Source: Bos javanicus
Taxonomy: Eukaryota > Chordata > Mammalia > Artiodactyla > Bovidae
NCBI RefSeq assembly: GCF_032452875.1
Contig: NW_026893857.1
Coordinates: 248,001 to 312,000, forward strand
Direction of reading: 5' to 3'
DNA length: 64,000 nucleotides
Shown here: in pieces, positions 1 to 11,164 of the stretch
How the letters are laid out: each line of letters starts with the position of its first letter
Position numbering within the stretch: position 1 is the stretch's first letter
The notes under the pieces: generated by a model
What the model was told of the DNA's origin: nothing
The model's input: only the letters and a program-made list of their open reading frames with translations
The model's database searches: none
Translations under genes and position numbers: made by a program

Positions 1-1154
1 TGATCATTGCATGATAGCCACGTGATCAGTGCATGATCAGCCAGGTGATCAGTGAATGATTGCTACGTGATCAGTTCATGATTAGTCACGTGATCTGTGC
101 ATGACCAGGCAGGTGATCAGTGTATGACCAGCCACATGATCAGTGCATGATAGCCACGTGATCAGTGCATGATCAGTCACCTGATGGGTGTATGATCAGT
201 CACGTGACCGGTACATGGGAGCTACATGATCATTGCATGATCAGCCACGTGAGTAGTGCATGATAGCCACGTGATCAGTGCATGATCAGTGACGTGATCA
301 GTGCATGATCAGTCATGTAATCTGTGCATGACCAGGCACGTGATCAGTGTATGACCAGCCATGTGATCAGTGCATGATAGCCACGTGATCAGTGCATGAT
401 CAATTACATCATCAGTGCATGATCAGTCACGTGACCAGTACATGGTAGCTGCGTGATCAGTGTATGACCAGCCAAGTGATCAGTGCATGATAGCCACGTG
501 ATCAGTGCATGATCAGTCACGTGATCAGTGCCTGATCAGCCATCAGTGCCTGATCAGCCACATGATCAGTGCATGATCAGTCACGTGACCAGTACATGGT
601 AGCTGCGTGATCATTTCATGATCAGCCACATTAGCAGTGCATGATAGCCACGTGATCAGTGCTTGATCAGTCACGTGATCAGTGCATGATCAGTCACGTG
701 ATCAGTGCATGATCAGCCACATGATCAGTGCATGATCAATTACGTGATCATTGCATGATCAGTCACGTGACCAGTACATGGTAGCTACGTGATCATTGCA
801 TGATCAGCCACGTGATCAGTACATGATAGCCACGTGATCAGTGCATGATCAGTCATGTGATACGTGTGTGATCAGCCACGTGATCAGTGCATGATATCCA
901 CCTGATCAGTGAATGATAGCCACGTGATTAGTGCATGATAGTCACGTGATCAGTGCATGATCATCCACGTGATCAGTGCATGTGGAGTCATGTAGTCAAT
1001 GCATGATAGCGCCGTGATCAGTGCACGATCAGTCCCGTGATGAGTGTATGATCAGCCAAGTGATCAGTGCAAGATAGCTACGTGATCAGTGCATGATCAG
1101 TCACATGATCAGTGCATGATAGCCACGTGAGCAGTGCATACAATTACGTGATCA

Positions 1155-1165
1155 GTGCATGCGCA
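1155..1165. other. Alternating purine-pyrimidine tract (Z-DNA candidate)
   Basis: GTGCATGCGCA is strictly alternating over 11 bases and includes CGC. It recurs once in nearly every unit that keeps the region before block A (for example at about 3421). Length is short, so Z-form potential is modest. Confidence 0.3.
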
Positions 1166-1858
1166 ATCACGTGATCAGTGCATGAGAGCCACGTGATCAG
1201 TGCATGATCATTCACATGATAGGTGTGTGATCAGCGACGTGAACAGTGCATGCTCAGTCACGTGATCAGGGCCTGCTGAGCTGCGTGATTACTGTCTGCT
1301 CATCTGCTTGACAATTGCCAGCTGAGCTGTACGATTCCTGCCTGTCATCTCCTTGACTATTGCCACCTGTGCTGCATAATTCCTGCCTGCTCATCTACTT
1401 GATTATTTCCAGCTGAGCAGCATGATTTCTCAGAGCTGAGTTCCATGATTATAGCCTGCTGACTGATTCCTGCCTACTCAGCTCTTTGTTCATTGCCTCC
1501 AGATGCACATGATCAGTGTGTGACACCAAACATGATCAGCACATGATCAGTCACATGATGAATGCATGATAAGCCAGGTGATCAGTGCATGATCAATTAC
1601 GTGATCAGTGCATGATCAGTCATGTGACCAGTACATGGTAGCTGCGTGATCACTGCATGATCAGCCACGTGATAAGTGCATGTTCAATCACGTGTTCAGT
1701 GCATGATCAGCCACGTGATCAGTGCATGGTCAGACACGTGAACAGTGTATGATTAGCCACGTGATCAGTGCATGATATCCAAGTGATCAATGCTTGATCA
1801 ATCACGTGATCAGTGTATGATCAGCCAGGTGAACAGTGCATGCTCAGTCACGTGATCA

Positions 1859-2100
1859 GGGCCTGCTGAGCTGCGTGATTACTGTCTGCTCATCTGCTTG
1901 ACAATTGCCAGCTGAGCTGCATGATTCCTGCCTGTCATCTGCTTGACAATTGCCAGCTGTGCTGTGTAATTCCTGCCTGCTCAGCTGCTTGATTATTGCC
2001 AGCTGAGCAGCATGATTCCTCACAGCTGAGTTCCATGATTATTGCCTGCTGACTGTTTGATTCATGCCTACTCAGCTCTTTGTTTATTGCCTCCAGAGGC
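1859..2100 (+). repeat. Block B, diverged 45-bp-row segment (reference copy)
   Basis: Five rows are visible at 1866-1911, 1912-1956, 1957-2002, 2003-2045 and 2046-2090 (46, 45, 46, 43 and 45 bp), most ending in ATTGCC. Each row holds two halves of about 23 bp with a TGATT-like core, so the monomer register is kept. CAGCTG (PvuII site) recurs. All thirty copies keep the same length and start at 1859, 4125, 6391, 8657, 10923, 13007, 15273, 17539, 19806, 20961, 23202, 25445, 27947, 29107, 31350, 33345, 35820, 38291, 40533, 42776, 44638, 46699, 48760, 50821, 52778, 54840, 56905, 59362, 61582 and 63247. A 62-codon minus-strand frame crosses each copy (1935-2123 in this one), but it starts with TTG and is judged non-coding. 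Confidence 0.95.
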
Positions 2101-3534
2101 ACATGATCAGTGTATGATAGCAAACATGCTCAGCGCATGATCAGTCACATGGTCAGCCCCATTAAGTCACGTGATCACTACATGATAGTCATGTGACCAG
2201 TCCATGCTCAGTCATGGTATCAGTGCATGATCAGACACGTGATCAGTGCATGATAGCCACGTGATCATTGCATGATAGCCACGTGATCAGTGCATGATCA
2301 GCCAGGTGATCAGTGAATGATTGCTACGTGATCAGTTCATGATTAGTCACGTGATCTGTGCATGACCAGGCAGGTGATCAGTGTATGACCAGCCACATGA
2401 TCAGTGCATGATAGCCACGTGATCAGTGCATGATCAGTCACCTGATGGGTGTATGATCAGTCACGTGACCGGTACATGGGAGCTACATGATCATTGCATG
2501 ATCAGCCACGTGAGTAGTGCATGATAGCCACGTGATCAGTGCATGATCAGTGACGTGATCAGTGCATGATCAGTCATGTAATCTGTGCATGACCAGGCAC
2601 GTGATCAGTGTATGACCAGCCATGTGATCAGTGCATGATAGCCACGTGATCAGTGCATGATCAATTACATCATCAGTGCATGATCAGTCACGTGACCAGT
2701 ACATGGTAGCTGCGTGATCAGTGTATGACCAGCCAAGTGATCAGTGCATGATAGCCACGTGATCAGTGCATGATCAGTCACGTGATCAGTGCATGATCAG
2801 TCACGTGATCAGTGCCTGATCAGCCACATGATCAGTGCATGATCAGTCACGTGACCAGTACATGGTAGCTGCGTGATCATTTCATGATCAGCCACATTAG
2901 CAGTGCATGATAGCCACGTGATCAGTGCTTGATCAGTCACGTGATCAGTGCATGATCAGTCACGTGATCAGTGCATGATCAGCCACATGATCAGTGCATG
3001 ATCAATTACGTGATCATTGCATGATCAGTCACGTGACCAGTACATGGTAGCTACGTGATCATTGCATGATCAGCCACGTGATCAGTACATGATAGCCACG
3101 TGATCAGTGCATGATCAGTCATGTGATACGTGTGTGATCAGCCACGTGATCAGTGCATGATATCCACCTGATCAGTGAATGATAGCCACGTGATTAGTGC
3201 ATGATAGTCACGTGATCAGTGCATGATCATCCACGTGATCAGTGCATGTGGAGTCATGTAGTCAATGCATGATAGCGCCGTGATCAGTGCACGATCAGTC
3301 CCGTGATGAGTGTATGATCAGCCAAGTGATCAGTGCAAGATAGCTACGTGATCAGTGCATGATCAGTCACATGATCAGTGCATGATAGCCACGTGAGCAG
3401 TGCATACAATTACGTGATCAGTGCATGCGCAATCACGTGATCAGTGCATGAGAGCCACGTGATCAGTGCATGATCATTCACATGATAGGTGTGTGATCAG
3501 CGACGTGAACAGTGCATGCTCAGTCACGTGATCA
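2101..3534 (+). repeat. Long 22-23 bp monomer array of unit 2
   Basis: About 63 monomers. Most read CACGTGATCAGTGCATGATC plus AGT or AGC, alternating with a GATAGC form one base shorter. Inside it the sequence GTCACGTGACC followed by a GTACATGG-type tail marks a coarser sub-repeat at 2460, 2687, 2846 and 3028, with spacings of 227, 159 and 182 bp (about 10, 7 and 8 monomers). No promoter, gene or other element is seen. Confidence 0.93.
2460..2469. promoter_or_regulatory. GTCACGTGAC E-box/CLEAR-type palindrome
   Basis: A perfect 10-bp palindrome containing CACGTG. The same palindrome is at 2687-2696, 2846-2855 and 3028-3037 in this unit, and at 199-208, 426-435, 580-589 and 762-771 in unit 1. 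It matches the core bound by USF and the MiT/TFE family (the CLEAR motif is GTCACGTGAC). The sequence match is direct; any binding in this heterochromatin-like context is not shown. Confidence 0.4.
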
Positions 3535-3772
3535 GGGCCTGCTGAGCTGCGTGATTACTGTCTGCTCATCTGCTTGACAATTGCCAGCTGAGCTGTACGA
3601 TTCCTGCCTGTCATCTCCTTGACTATTGCCACCTGTGCTGCATAATTCCTGCCTGCTCATCTACTTGATTATTTCCAGCTGAGCAGCATGATTTCTCAGA
3701 GCTGAGTTCCATGATTATAGCCTGCTGACTGATTCCTGCCTACTCAGCTCTTTGTTCATTGCCTCCAGATGC
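3535..3772 (+). repeat. Block A, diverged CTG-rich segment (reference copy)
   Basis: This is a pyrimidine-biased, CAGCTG- and CCTGCCTG-rich segment made of rows of about 45 bp. It starts at GGGCCTGCTGAG and ends at CCTCCAGATGC. It shares its first stretch and about 30 bp of upstream sequence with block B, then differs at markers such as GAGCTGTACGATT, ATCTCCTTGACTATT and GATTATTTCCAG. Twenty-six copies occur, starting at 1269, 3535, 5801, 8067, 10333, 12417, 14683, 16949, 19216, 22612, 24855, 27357, 30760, 32755, 35230, 37701, 39943, 42186, 44048, 46109, 48170, 50231, 52188, 54250, 56315 and 60993. Block B follows 590 bp after each start (589 in the last). Units 10, 14, 28 and 30 lack it. Confidence 0.93.
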
Positions 3773-4124
3773 ACATGATCAGTGTGTGACACCAAACATG
3801 ATCAGCACATGATCAGTCACATGATGAATGCATGATAAGCCAGGTGATCAGTGCATGATCAATTACGTGATCAGTGCATGATCAGTCATGTGACCAGTAC
3901 ATGGTAGCTGCGTGATCACTGCATGATCAGCCACGTGATAAGTGCATGTTCAATCACGTGTTCAGTGCATGATCAGCCACGTGATCAGTGCATGGTCAGA
4001 CACGTGAACAGTGTATGATTAGCCACGTGATCAGTGCATGATATCCAAGTGATCAATGCTTGATCAATCACGTGATCAGTGTATGATCAGCCAGGTGAAC
4101 AGTGCATGCTCAGTCACGTGATCA
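3773..4124 (+). repeat. Short monomer array between blocks A and B (unit 2)
   Basis: About 15 monomers link block A to block B. They include the less regular units TGTGTGACACCAAACATG, CATGATGAATGCATGATAAG and GTTCAATCACGTGTTCAG. The segment keeps its length in nearly every unit that has both blocks, unlike the long array, which carries almost all the length variation. No gene seen. Confidence 0.9.
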
Positions 4125-4366
4125 GGGCCTGCTGAGCTGCGTGATTCCTGTCTGCTCATCTGCTTGACAATTGCCAGCTGAGCTGCATGATTCCTGCCTG
4201 TCATCTGCTTGACAATTGCCAGCTGTGCTGTGTAATTCCTGCCTGCTCAGCTGCTTGATTATTGCCAGCTGAGCAGCATGATTCCTCACAGCTGAGTTCC
4301 ATGATTATTGCCTGCTGACTGTTTGATTCATGCCTACTCAGCTCTTTGTTTATTGCCTCCAGAGGC

Positions 4367-6632
4367 ACATGATCAGTGTATGATAGCAAACATGCTCAGC
4401 GCATGATCAGTCACATGGTCAGCCCCATTAAGTCACGTGATCACTACATGATAGTCATGTGACCAGTCCATGCTCAGTCATGGTATCAGTGCATGATCAG
4501 ACACGTGATCAGTGCATGATAGCCACGTGATCATTGCATGATAGCCACGTGATCAGTGCATGATCAGCCAGGTGATCAGTGAATGATTGCTACGTGATCA
4601 GTTCATGATTAGTCACGTGATCTGTGCATGACCAGGCAGGTGATCAGTGTATGACCAGCCACATGATCAGTGCATGATAGCCACGTGATCAGTGCATGAT
4701 CAGTCACCTGATGGGTGTATGATCAGTCACGTGACCGGTACATGGGAGCTACATGATCATTGCATGATCAGCCACGTGAGTAGTGCATGATAGCCACGTG
4801 ATCAGTGCATGATCAGTGACGTGATCAGTGCATGATCAGTCATGTAATCTGTGCATGACCAGGCACGTGATCAGTGTATGACCAGCCATGTGATCAGTGC
4901 ATGATAGCCACGTGATCAGTGCATGATCAATTACATCATCAGTGCATGATCAGTCACGTGACCAGTACATGGTAGCTGCGTGATCAGTGTATGACCAGCC
5001 AAGTGATCAGTGCATGATAGCCACGTGATCAGTGCATGATCAGTCACGTGATCAGTGCATGATCAGTCACGTGATCAGTGCCTGATCAGCCACATGATCA
5101 GTGCATGATCAGTCACGTGACCAGTACATGGTAGCTGCGTGATCATTTCATGATCAGCCACATTAGCAGTGCATGATAGCCACGTGATCAGTGCTTGATC
5201 AGTCACGTGATCAGTGCATGATCAGTCACGTGATCAGTGCATGATCAGCCACATGATCAGTGCATGATCAATTACGTGATCATTGCATGATCAGTCACGT
5301 GACCAGTACATGGTAGCTACGTGATCATTGCATGATCAGCCACGTGATCAGTACATGATAGCCACGTGATCAGTGCATGATCAGTCATGTGATACGTGTG
5401 TGATCAGCCACGTGATCAGTGCATGATATCCACCTGATCAGTGAATGATAGCCACGTGATTAGTGCATGATAGTCACGTGATCAGTGCATGATCATCCAC
5501 GTGATCAGTGCATGTGGAGTCATGTAGTCAATGCATGATAGCGCCGTGATCAGTGCACGATCAGTCCCGTGATGAGTGTATGATCAGCCAAGTGATCAGT
5601 GCAAGATAGCTACGTGATCAGTGCATGATCAGTCACATGATCAGTGCATGATAGCCACGTGAGCAGTGCATACAATTACGTGATCAGTGCATGCGCAATC
5701 ACGTGATCAGTGCATGAGAGCCACGTGATCAGTGCATGATCATTCACATGATAGGTGTGTGATCAGCGACGTGAACAGTGCATGCTCAGTCACGTGATCA
5801 GGGCCTGCTGAGCTGCGTGATTACTGTCTGCTCATCTGCTTGACAATTGCCAGCTGAGCTGTACGATTCCTGCCTGTCATCTCCTTGACTATTGCCACCT
5901 GTGCTGCATAATTCCTGCCTGCTCATCTACTTGATTATTTCCAGCTGAGCAGCATGATTTCTCAGAGCTGAGTTCCATGATTATAGCCTGCTGACTGATT
6001 CCTGCCTACTCAGCTCTTTGTTCATTGCCTCCAGATGCACATGATCAGTGTGTGACACCAAACATGATCAGCACATGATCAGTCACATGATGAATGCATG
6101 ATAAGCCAGGTGATCAGTGCATGATCAATTACGTGATCAGTGCATGATCAGTCATGTGACCAGTACATGGTAGCTGCGTGATCACTGCATGATCAGCCAC
6201 GTGATAAGTGCATGTTCAATCACGTGTTCAGTGCATGATCAGCCACGTGATCAGTGCATGGTCAGACACGTGAACAGTGTATGATTAGCCACGTGATCAG
6301 TGCATGATATCCAAGTGATCAATGCTTGATCAATCACGTGATCAGTGTATGATCAGCCAGGTGAACAGTGCATGCTCAGTCACGTGATCAGGGCCTGCTG
6401 AGCTGCGTGATTACTGTCTGCTCATCTGCTTGACAATTGCCAGCTGAGCTGCATGATTCCTGCCTGTCATCTGCTTGACAATTGCCAGCTGTGCTGTGTA
6501 ATTCCTGCCTGCTCAGCTGCTTGATTATTGCCAGCTGAGCAGCATGATTCCTCACAGCTGAGTTCCATGATTATTGCCTGCTGACTGTTTGATTCATGCC
6601 TACTCAGCTCTTTGTTTATTGCCTCCAGAGGC
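4367..6632 (+). repeat. HOR unit 3 (2266 bp)
   Basis: Same length and order as unit 2. Block A 5801-6038, block B 6391-6632. Reading against units 2 and 4 I found almost no differences; it returns to A at the block-B site where unit 2 has C. It keeps the G state of ACATGGGAGCT. Confidence 0.94.
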
Positions 6633-8898
6633 ACATGATCAGTGTATGATAGCAAACATGCTCAGCGCATGATCAGTCACATGGTCAGCCCCATTAAGTC
6701 ACGTGATCACTACATGATAGTCATGTGACCAGTCCATGCTCAGTCATGGTATCAGTGCATGATCAGACACGTGATCAGTGCATGATAGCCACGTGATCAT
6801 TGCATGATAGCCACGTGATCAGTGCATGATCAGCCAGGTGATCAGTGAATGATTGCTACGTGATCAGTTCATGATTAGTCACGTGATCTGTGCATGACCA
6901 GGCAGGTGATCAGTGTATGACCAGCCACATGATCAGTGCATGATAGCCACGTGATCAGTGCATGATCAGTCACCTGATGGGTGTATGATCAGTCACGTGA
7001 CCGGTACATGGGAGCTACATGATCATTGCATGATCAGCCACGTGAGTAGTGCATGATAGCCACGTGATCAGTGCATGATCAGTGACGTGATCAGTGCATG
7101 ATCAGTCATGTAATCTGTGCATGACCAGGCACGTGATCAGTGTATGACCAGCCATGTGATCAGTGCATGATAGCCACGTGATCAGTGCATGATCAATTAC
7201 ATCATCAGTGCATGATCAGTCACGTGACCAGTACATGGTAGCTGCGTGATCAGTGTATGACCAGCCAAGTGATCAGTGCATGATAGCCACGTGATCAGTG
7301 CATGATCAGTCACGTGATCAGTGCATGATCAGTCACGTGATCAGTGCCTGATCAGCCACATGATCAGTGCATGATCAGTCACGTGACCAGTACATGGTAG
7401 CTGCGTGATCATTTCATGATCAGCCACATTAGCAGTGCATGATAGCCACGTGATCAGTGCTTGATCAGTCACGTGATCAGTGCATGATCAGTCACGTGAT
7501 CAGTGCATGATCAGCCACATGATCAGTGCATGATCAATTACGTGATCATTGCATGATCAGTCACGTGACCAGTACATGGTAGCTACGTGATCATTGCATG
7601 ATCAGCCACGTGATCAGTACATGATAGCCACGTGATCAGTGCATGATCAGTCATGTGATACGTGTGTGATCAGCCACGTGATCAGTGCATGATATCCACC
7701 TGATCAGTGAATGATAGCCACGTGATTAGTGCATGATAGTCACGTGATCAGTGCATGATCATCCACGTGATCAGTGCATGTGGAGTCATGTAGTCAATGC
7801 ATGATAGCGCCGTGATCAGTGCACGATCAGTCCCGTGATGAGTGTATGATCAGCCAAGTGATCAGTGCAAGATAGCTACGTGATCAGTGCATGATCAGTC
7901 ACATGATCAGTGCATGATAGCCACGTGAGCAGTGCATACAATTACGTGATCAGTGCATGCGCAATCACGTGATCAGTGCATGAGAGCCACGTGATCAGTG
8001 CATGATCATTCACATGATAGGTGTGTGATCAGCGACGTGAACAGTGCATGCTCAGTCACGTGATCAGGGCCTGCTGAGCTGCGTGATTACTGTCTGCTCA
8101 TCTGCTTGACAATTGCCAGCTGAGCTGTACGATTCCTGCCTGTCATCTCCTTGACTATTGCCACCTGTGCTGCATAATTCCTGCCTGCTCATCTACTTGA
8201 TTATTTCCAGCTGAGCAGCATGATTTCTCAGAGCTGAGTTCCATGATTATAGCCTGCTGACTGATTCCTGCCTACTCAGCTCTTTGTTCATTGCCTCCAG
8301 ATGCACATGATCAGTGTGTGACACCAAACATGATCAGCACATGATCAGTCACATGATGAATGCATGATAAGCCAGGTGATCAGTGCATGATCAATTACGT
8401 GATCAGTGCATGATCAGTCATGTGACCAGTACATGGTAGCTGCGTGATCACTGCATGATCAGCCACGTGATAAGTGCATGTTCAATCACGTGTTCAGTGC
8501 ATGATCAGCCACGTGATCAGTGCATGGTCAGACACGTGAACAGTGTATGATTAGCCACGTGATCAGTGCATGATATCCAAGTGATCAATGCTTGATCAAT
8601 CACGTGATCAGTGTATGATCAGCCAGGTGAACAGTGCATGCTCAGTCACGTGATCAGGGCCTGCTGAGCTGCGTGATTACTGTCTGCTCATCTGCTTGAC
8701 AATTGCCAGCTGAGCTGCATGATTCCTGCCTGTCATCTGCTTGACAATTGCCAGCTGTGCTGTGTAATTCCTGCCTGCTCAGCTGCTTGATTATTGCCAG
8801 CTGAGCAGCATGATTCCTCACAGCTGAGTTCCATGATTATTGCCTGCTGACTGTTTGATTCATGCCTACTCAGCTCTTTGTTTATTGCCTCCAGAGGC
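6633..8898 (+). repeat. HOR unit 4 (2266 bp)
   Basis: Block A 8067-8304, block B 8657-8898. This is the last of the left-hand run of copies with ACATGGGAGCT before the change to ACATGGTAGCT in unit 5. I noted no length change. Confidence 0.94.
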
Positions 8899-11164
8899 AC
8901 ATGATCAGTGTATGATAGCAAACATGCTCAGCGCATGATCAGTCACATGGTCAGCCCCATTAAGTCACGTGATCACTACATGATAGTCATGTGACCAGTC
9001 CATGCTCAGTCATGGTATCAGTGCATGATCAGACACGTGATCAGTGCATGATAGCCACGTGATCATTGCATGATAGCCACGTGATCAGTGCATGATCAGC
9101 CAGGTGATCAGTGAATGATTGCTACGTGATCAGTTCATGATTAGTCACGTGATCTGTGCATGACCAGGCAGGTGATCAGTGTATGACCAGCCACATGATC
9201 AGTGCATGATAGCCACGTGATCAGTGCATGATCAGTCACCTGATGGGTGTATGATCAGTCACGTGACCGGTACATGGTAGCTACATGATCATTGCATGAT
9301 CAGCCACGTGAGTAGTGCATGATAGCCACGTGATCAGTGCATGATCAGTGACGTGATCAGTGCATGATCAGTCATGTAATCTGTGCATGACCAGGCACGT
9401 GATCAGTGTATGACCAGCCATGTGATCAGTGCATGATAGCCACGTGATCAGTGCATGATCAATTACATCATCAGTGCATGATCAGTCACGTGACCAGTAC
9501 ATGGTAGCTGCGTGATCAGTGTATGACCAGCCAAGTGATCAGTGCATGATAGCCACGTGATCAGTGCATGATCAGTCACGTGATCAGTGCATGATCAGTC
9601 ACGTGATCAGTGCCTGATCAGCCACATGATCAGTGCATGATCAGTCACGTGACCAGTACATGGTAGCTGCGTGATCATTTCATGATCAGCCACATTAGCA
9701 GTGCATGATAGCCACGTGATCAGTGCTTGATCAGTCACGTGATCAGTGCATGATCAGTCACGTGATCAGTGCATGATCAGCCACATGATCAGTGCATGAT
9801 CAATTACGTGATCATTGCATGATCAGTCACGTGACCAGTACATGGTAGCTACGTGATCATTGCATGATCAGCCACGTGATCAGTACATGATAGCCACGTG
9901 ATCAGTGCATGATCAGTCATGTGATACGTGTGTGATCAGCCACGTGATCAGTGCATGATATCCACCTGATCAGTGAATGATAGCCACGTGATTAGTGCAT
10001 GATAGTCACGTGATCAGTGCATGATCATCCACGTGATCAGTGCATGTGGAGTCATGTAGTCAATGCATGATAGCGCCGTGATCAGTGCACGATCAGTCCC
10101 GTGATGAGTGTATGATCAGCCAAGTGATCAGTGCAAGATAGCTACGTGATCAGTGCATGATCAGTCACATGATCAGTGCATGATAGCCACGTGAGCAGTG
10201 CATACAATTACGTGATCAGTGCATGCGCAATCACGTGATCAGTGCATGAGAGCCACGTGATCAGTGCATGATCATTCACATGATAGGTGTGTGATCAGCG
10301 ACGTGAACAGTGCATGCTCAGTCACGTGATCAGGGCCTGCTGAGCTGCGTGATTACTGTCTGCTCATCTGCTTGACAATTGCCAGCTGAGCTGTACGATT
10401 CCTGCCTGTCATCTCCTTGACTATTGCCACCTGTGCTGCATAATTCCTGCCTGCTCATCTACTTGATTATTTCCAGCTGAGCAGCATGATTTCTCAGAGC
10501 TGAGTTCCATGATTATAGCCTGCTGACTGATTCCTGCCTACTCAGCTCTTTGTTCATTGCCTCCAGATGCACATGATCAGTGTGTGACACCAAACATGAT
10601 CAGCACATGATCAGTCACATGATGAATGCATGATAAGCCAGGTGATCAGTGCATGATCAATTACGTGATCAGTGCATGATCAGTCATGTGACCAGTACAT
10701 GGTAGCTGCGTGATCACTGCATGATCAGCCACGTGATAAGTGCATGTTCAATCACGTGTTCAGTGCATGATCAGCCACGTGATCAGTGCATGGTCAGACA
10801 CGTGAACAGTGTATGATTAGCCACGTGATCAGTGCATGATATCCAAGTGATCAATGCTTGATCAATCACGTGATCAGTGTATGATCAGCCAGGTGAACAG
10901 TGCATGCTCAGTCACGTGATCAGGGCCTGCTGAGCTGCGTGATTACTGTCTGCTCATCTGCTTGACAATTGCCAGCTGAGCTGCATGATTCCTGCCTGTC
11001 ATCTGCTTGACAATTGCCAGCTGTGCTGTGTAATTCCTGCCTGCTCAGCTGCTTGATTATTGCCAGCTGAGCAGCATGATTCCTCACAGCTGAGTTCCAT
11101 GATTATTGCCTGCTGACTGTTTGATTCATGCCTACTCAGCTCTTTGTTTATTGCCTCCAGAGGC
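8899..11164 (+). repeat. HOR unit 5 (2266 bp)
   Basis: Block A 10333-10570, block B 10923-11164. It is the first copy with the T state (ACATGGTAGCT at about 9272-9282), which continues through unit 10. Otherwise it matches unit 4. Confidence 0.94.

Larger units (their letters stand above)
1..2100 (+). repeat. HOR unit 1, left-truncated
   Basis: Position 1 corresponds to position 2262 of the next copy, so about 161 bp of this unit lies upstream of the window. Block A is at 1269-1506 and block B at 1859-2100. Compared with unit 2 it lacks 5 bp near 540-560, where a CACGTGATCAG half-unit is shortened to CATCAG and GTGCCTGATCAGCC appears twice. It carries the G state at 219 (ACATGGGAGCT), shared with units 2-4. 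Confidence 0.93.
2101..4366 (+). repeat. HOR unit 2, full-length reference copy (2266 bp)
   Basis: First complete copy and a good reference for the family. Order: long monomer array 2101-3534, block A 3535-3772, short monomer array 3773-4124, block B 4125-4366. The phase begins at ACATGATCAGTG just after block B. One private difference from neighbours is A to C at 4147 inside block B; the same change recurs in unit 15 at 31372. Confidence 0.95.

Noticed and set aside
1859..1911. TTGACA-like promoter boxes (CTTGACAATTGCC) in the blocks
   Set aside because: The -35-like string has no suitable -10 partner, the context is eukaryotic satellite and no gene follows, so it is a chance match.
1935..2123. 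62-codon minus-strand reading frame in each block B, nearly identical in 30 copies
   Set aside because: It starts with TTG (reverse complement of CAA at 2121-2123), runs over 45-bp repeat rows, and has no promoter, domain or gene context. Its identity reflects homogenisation of the DNA, not protein selection.
3535..3772. Blocks A and B as inserted transposons or retroelement fragments
   Set aside because: No terminal repeats, target duplications, poly-A or coding remnants; they have an internal period of about 45 bp and stay in register with the satellite.
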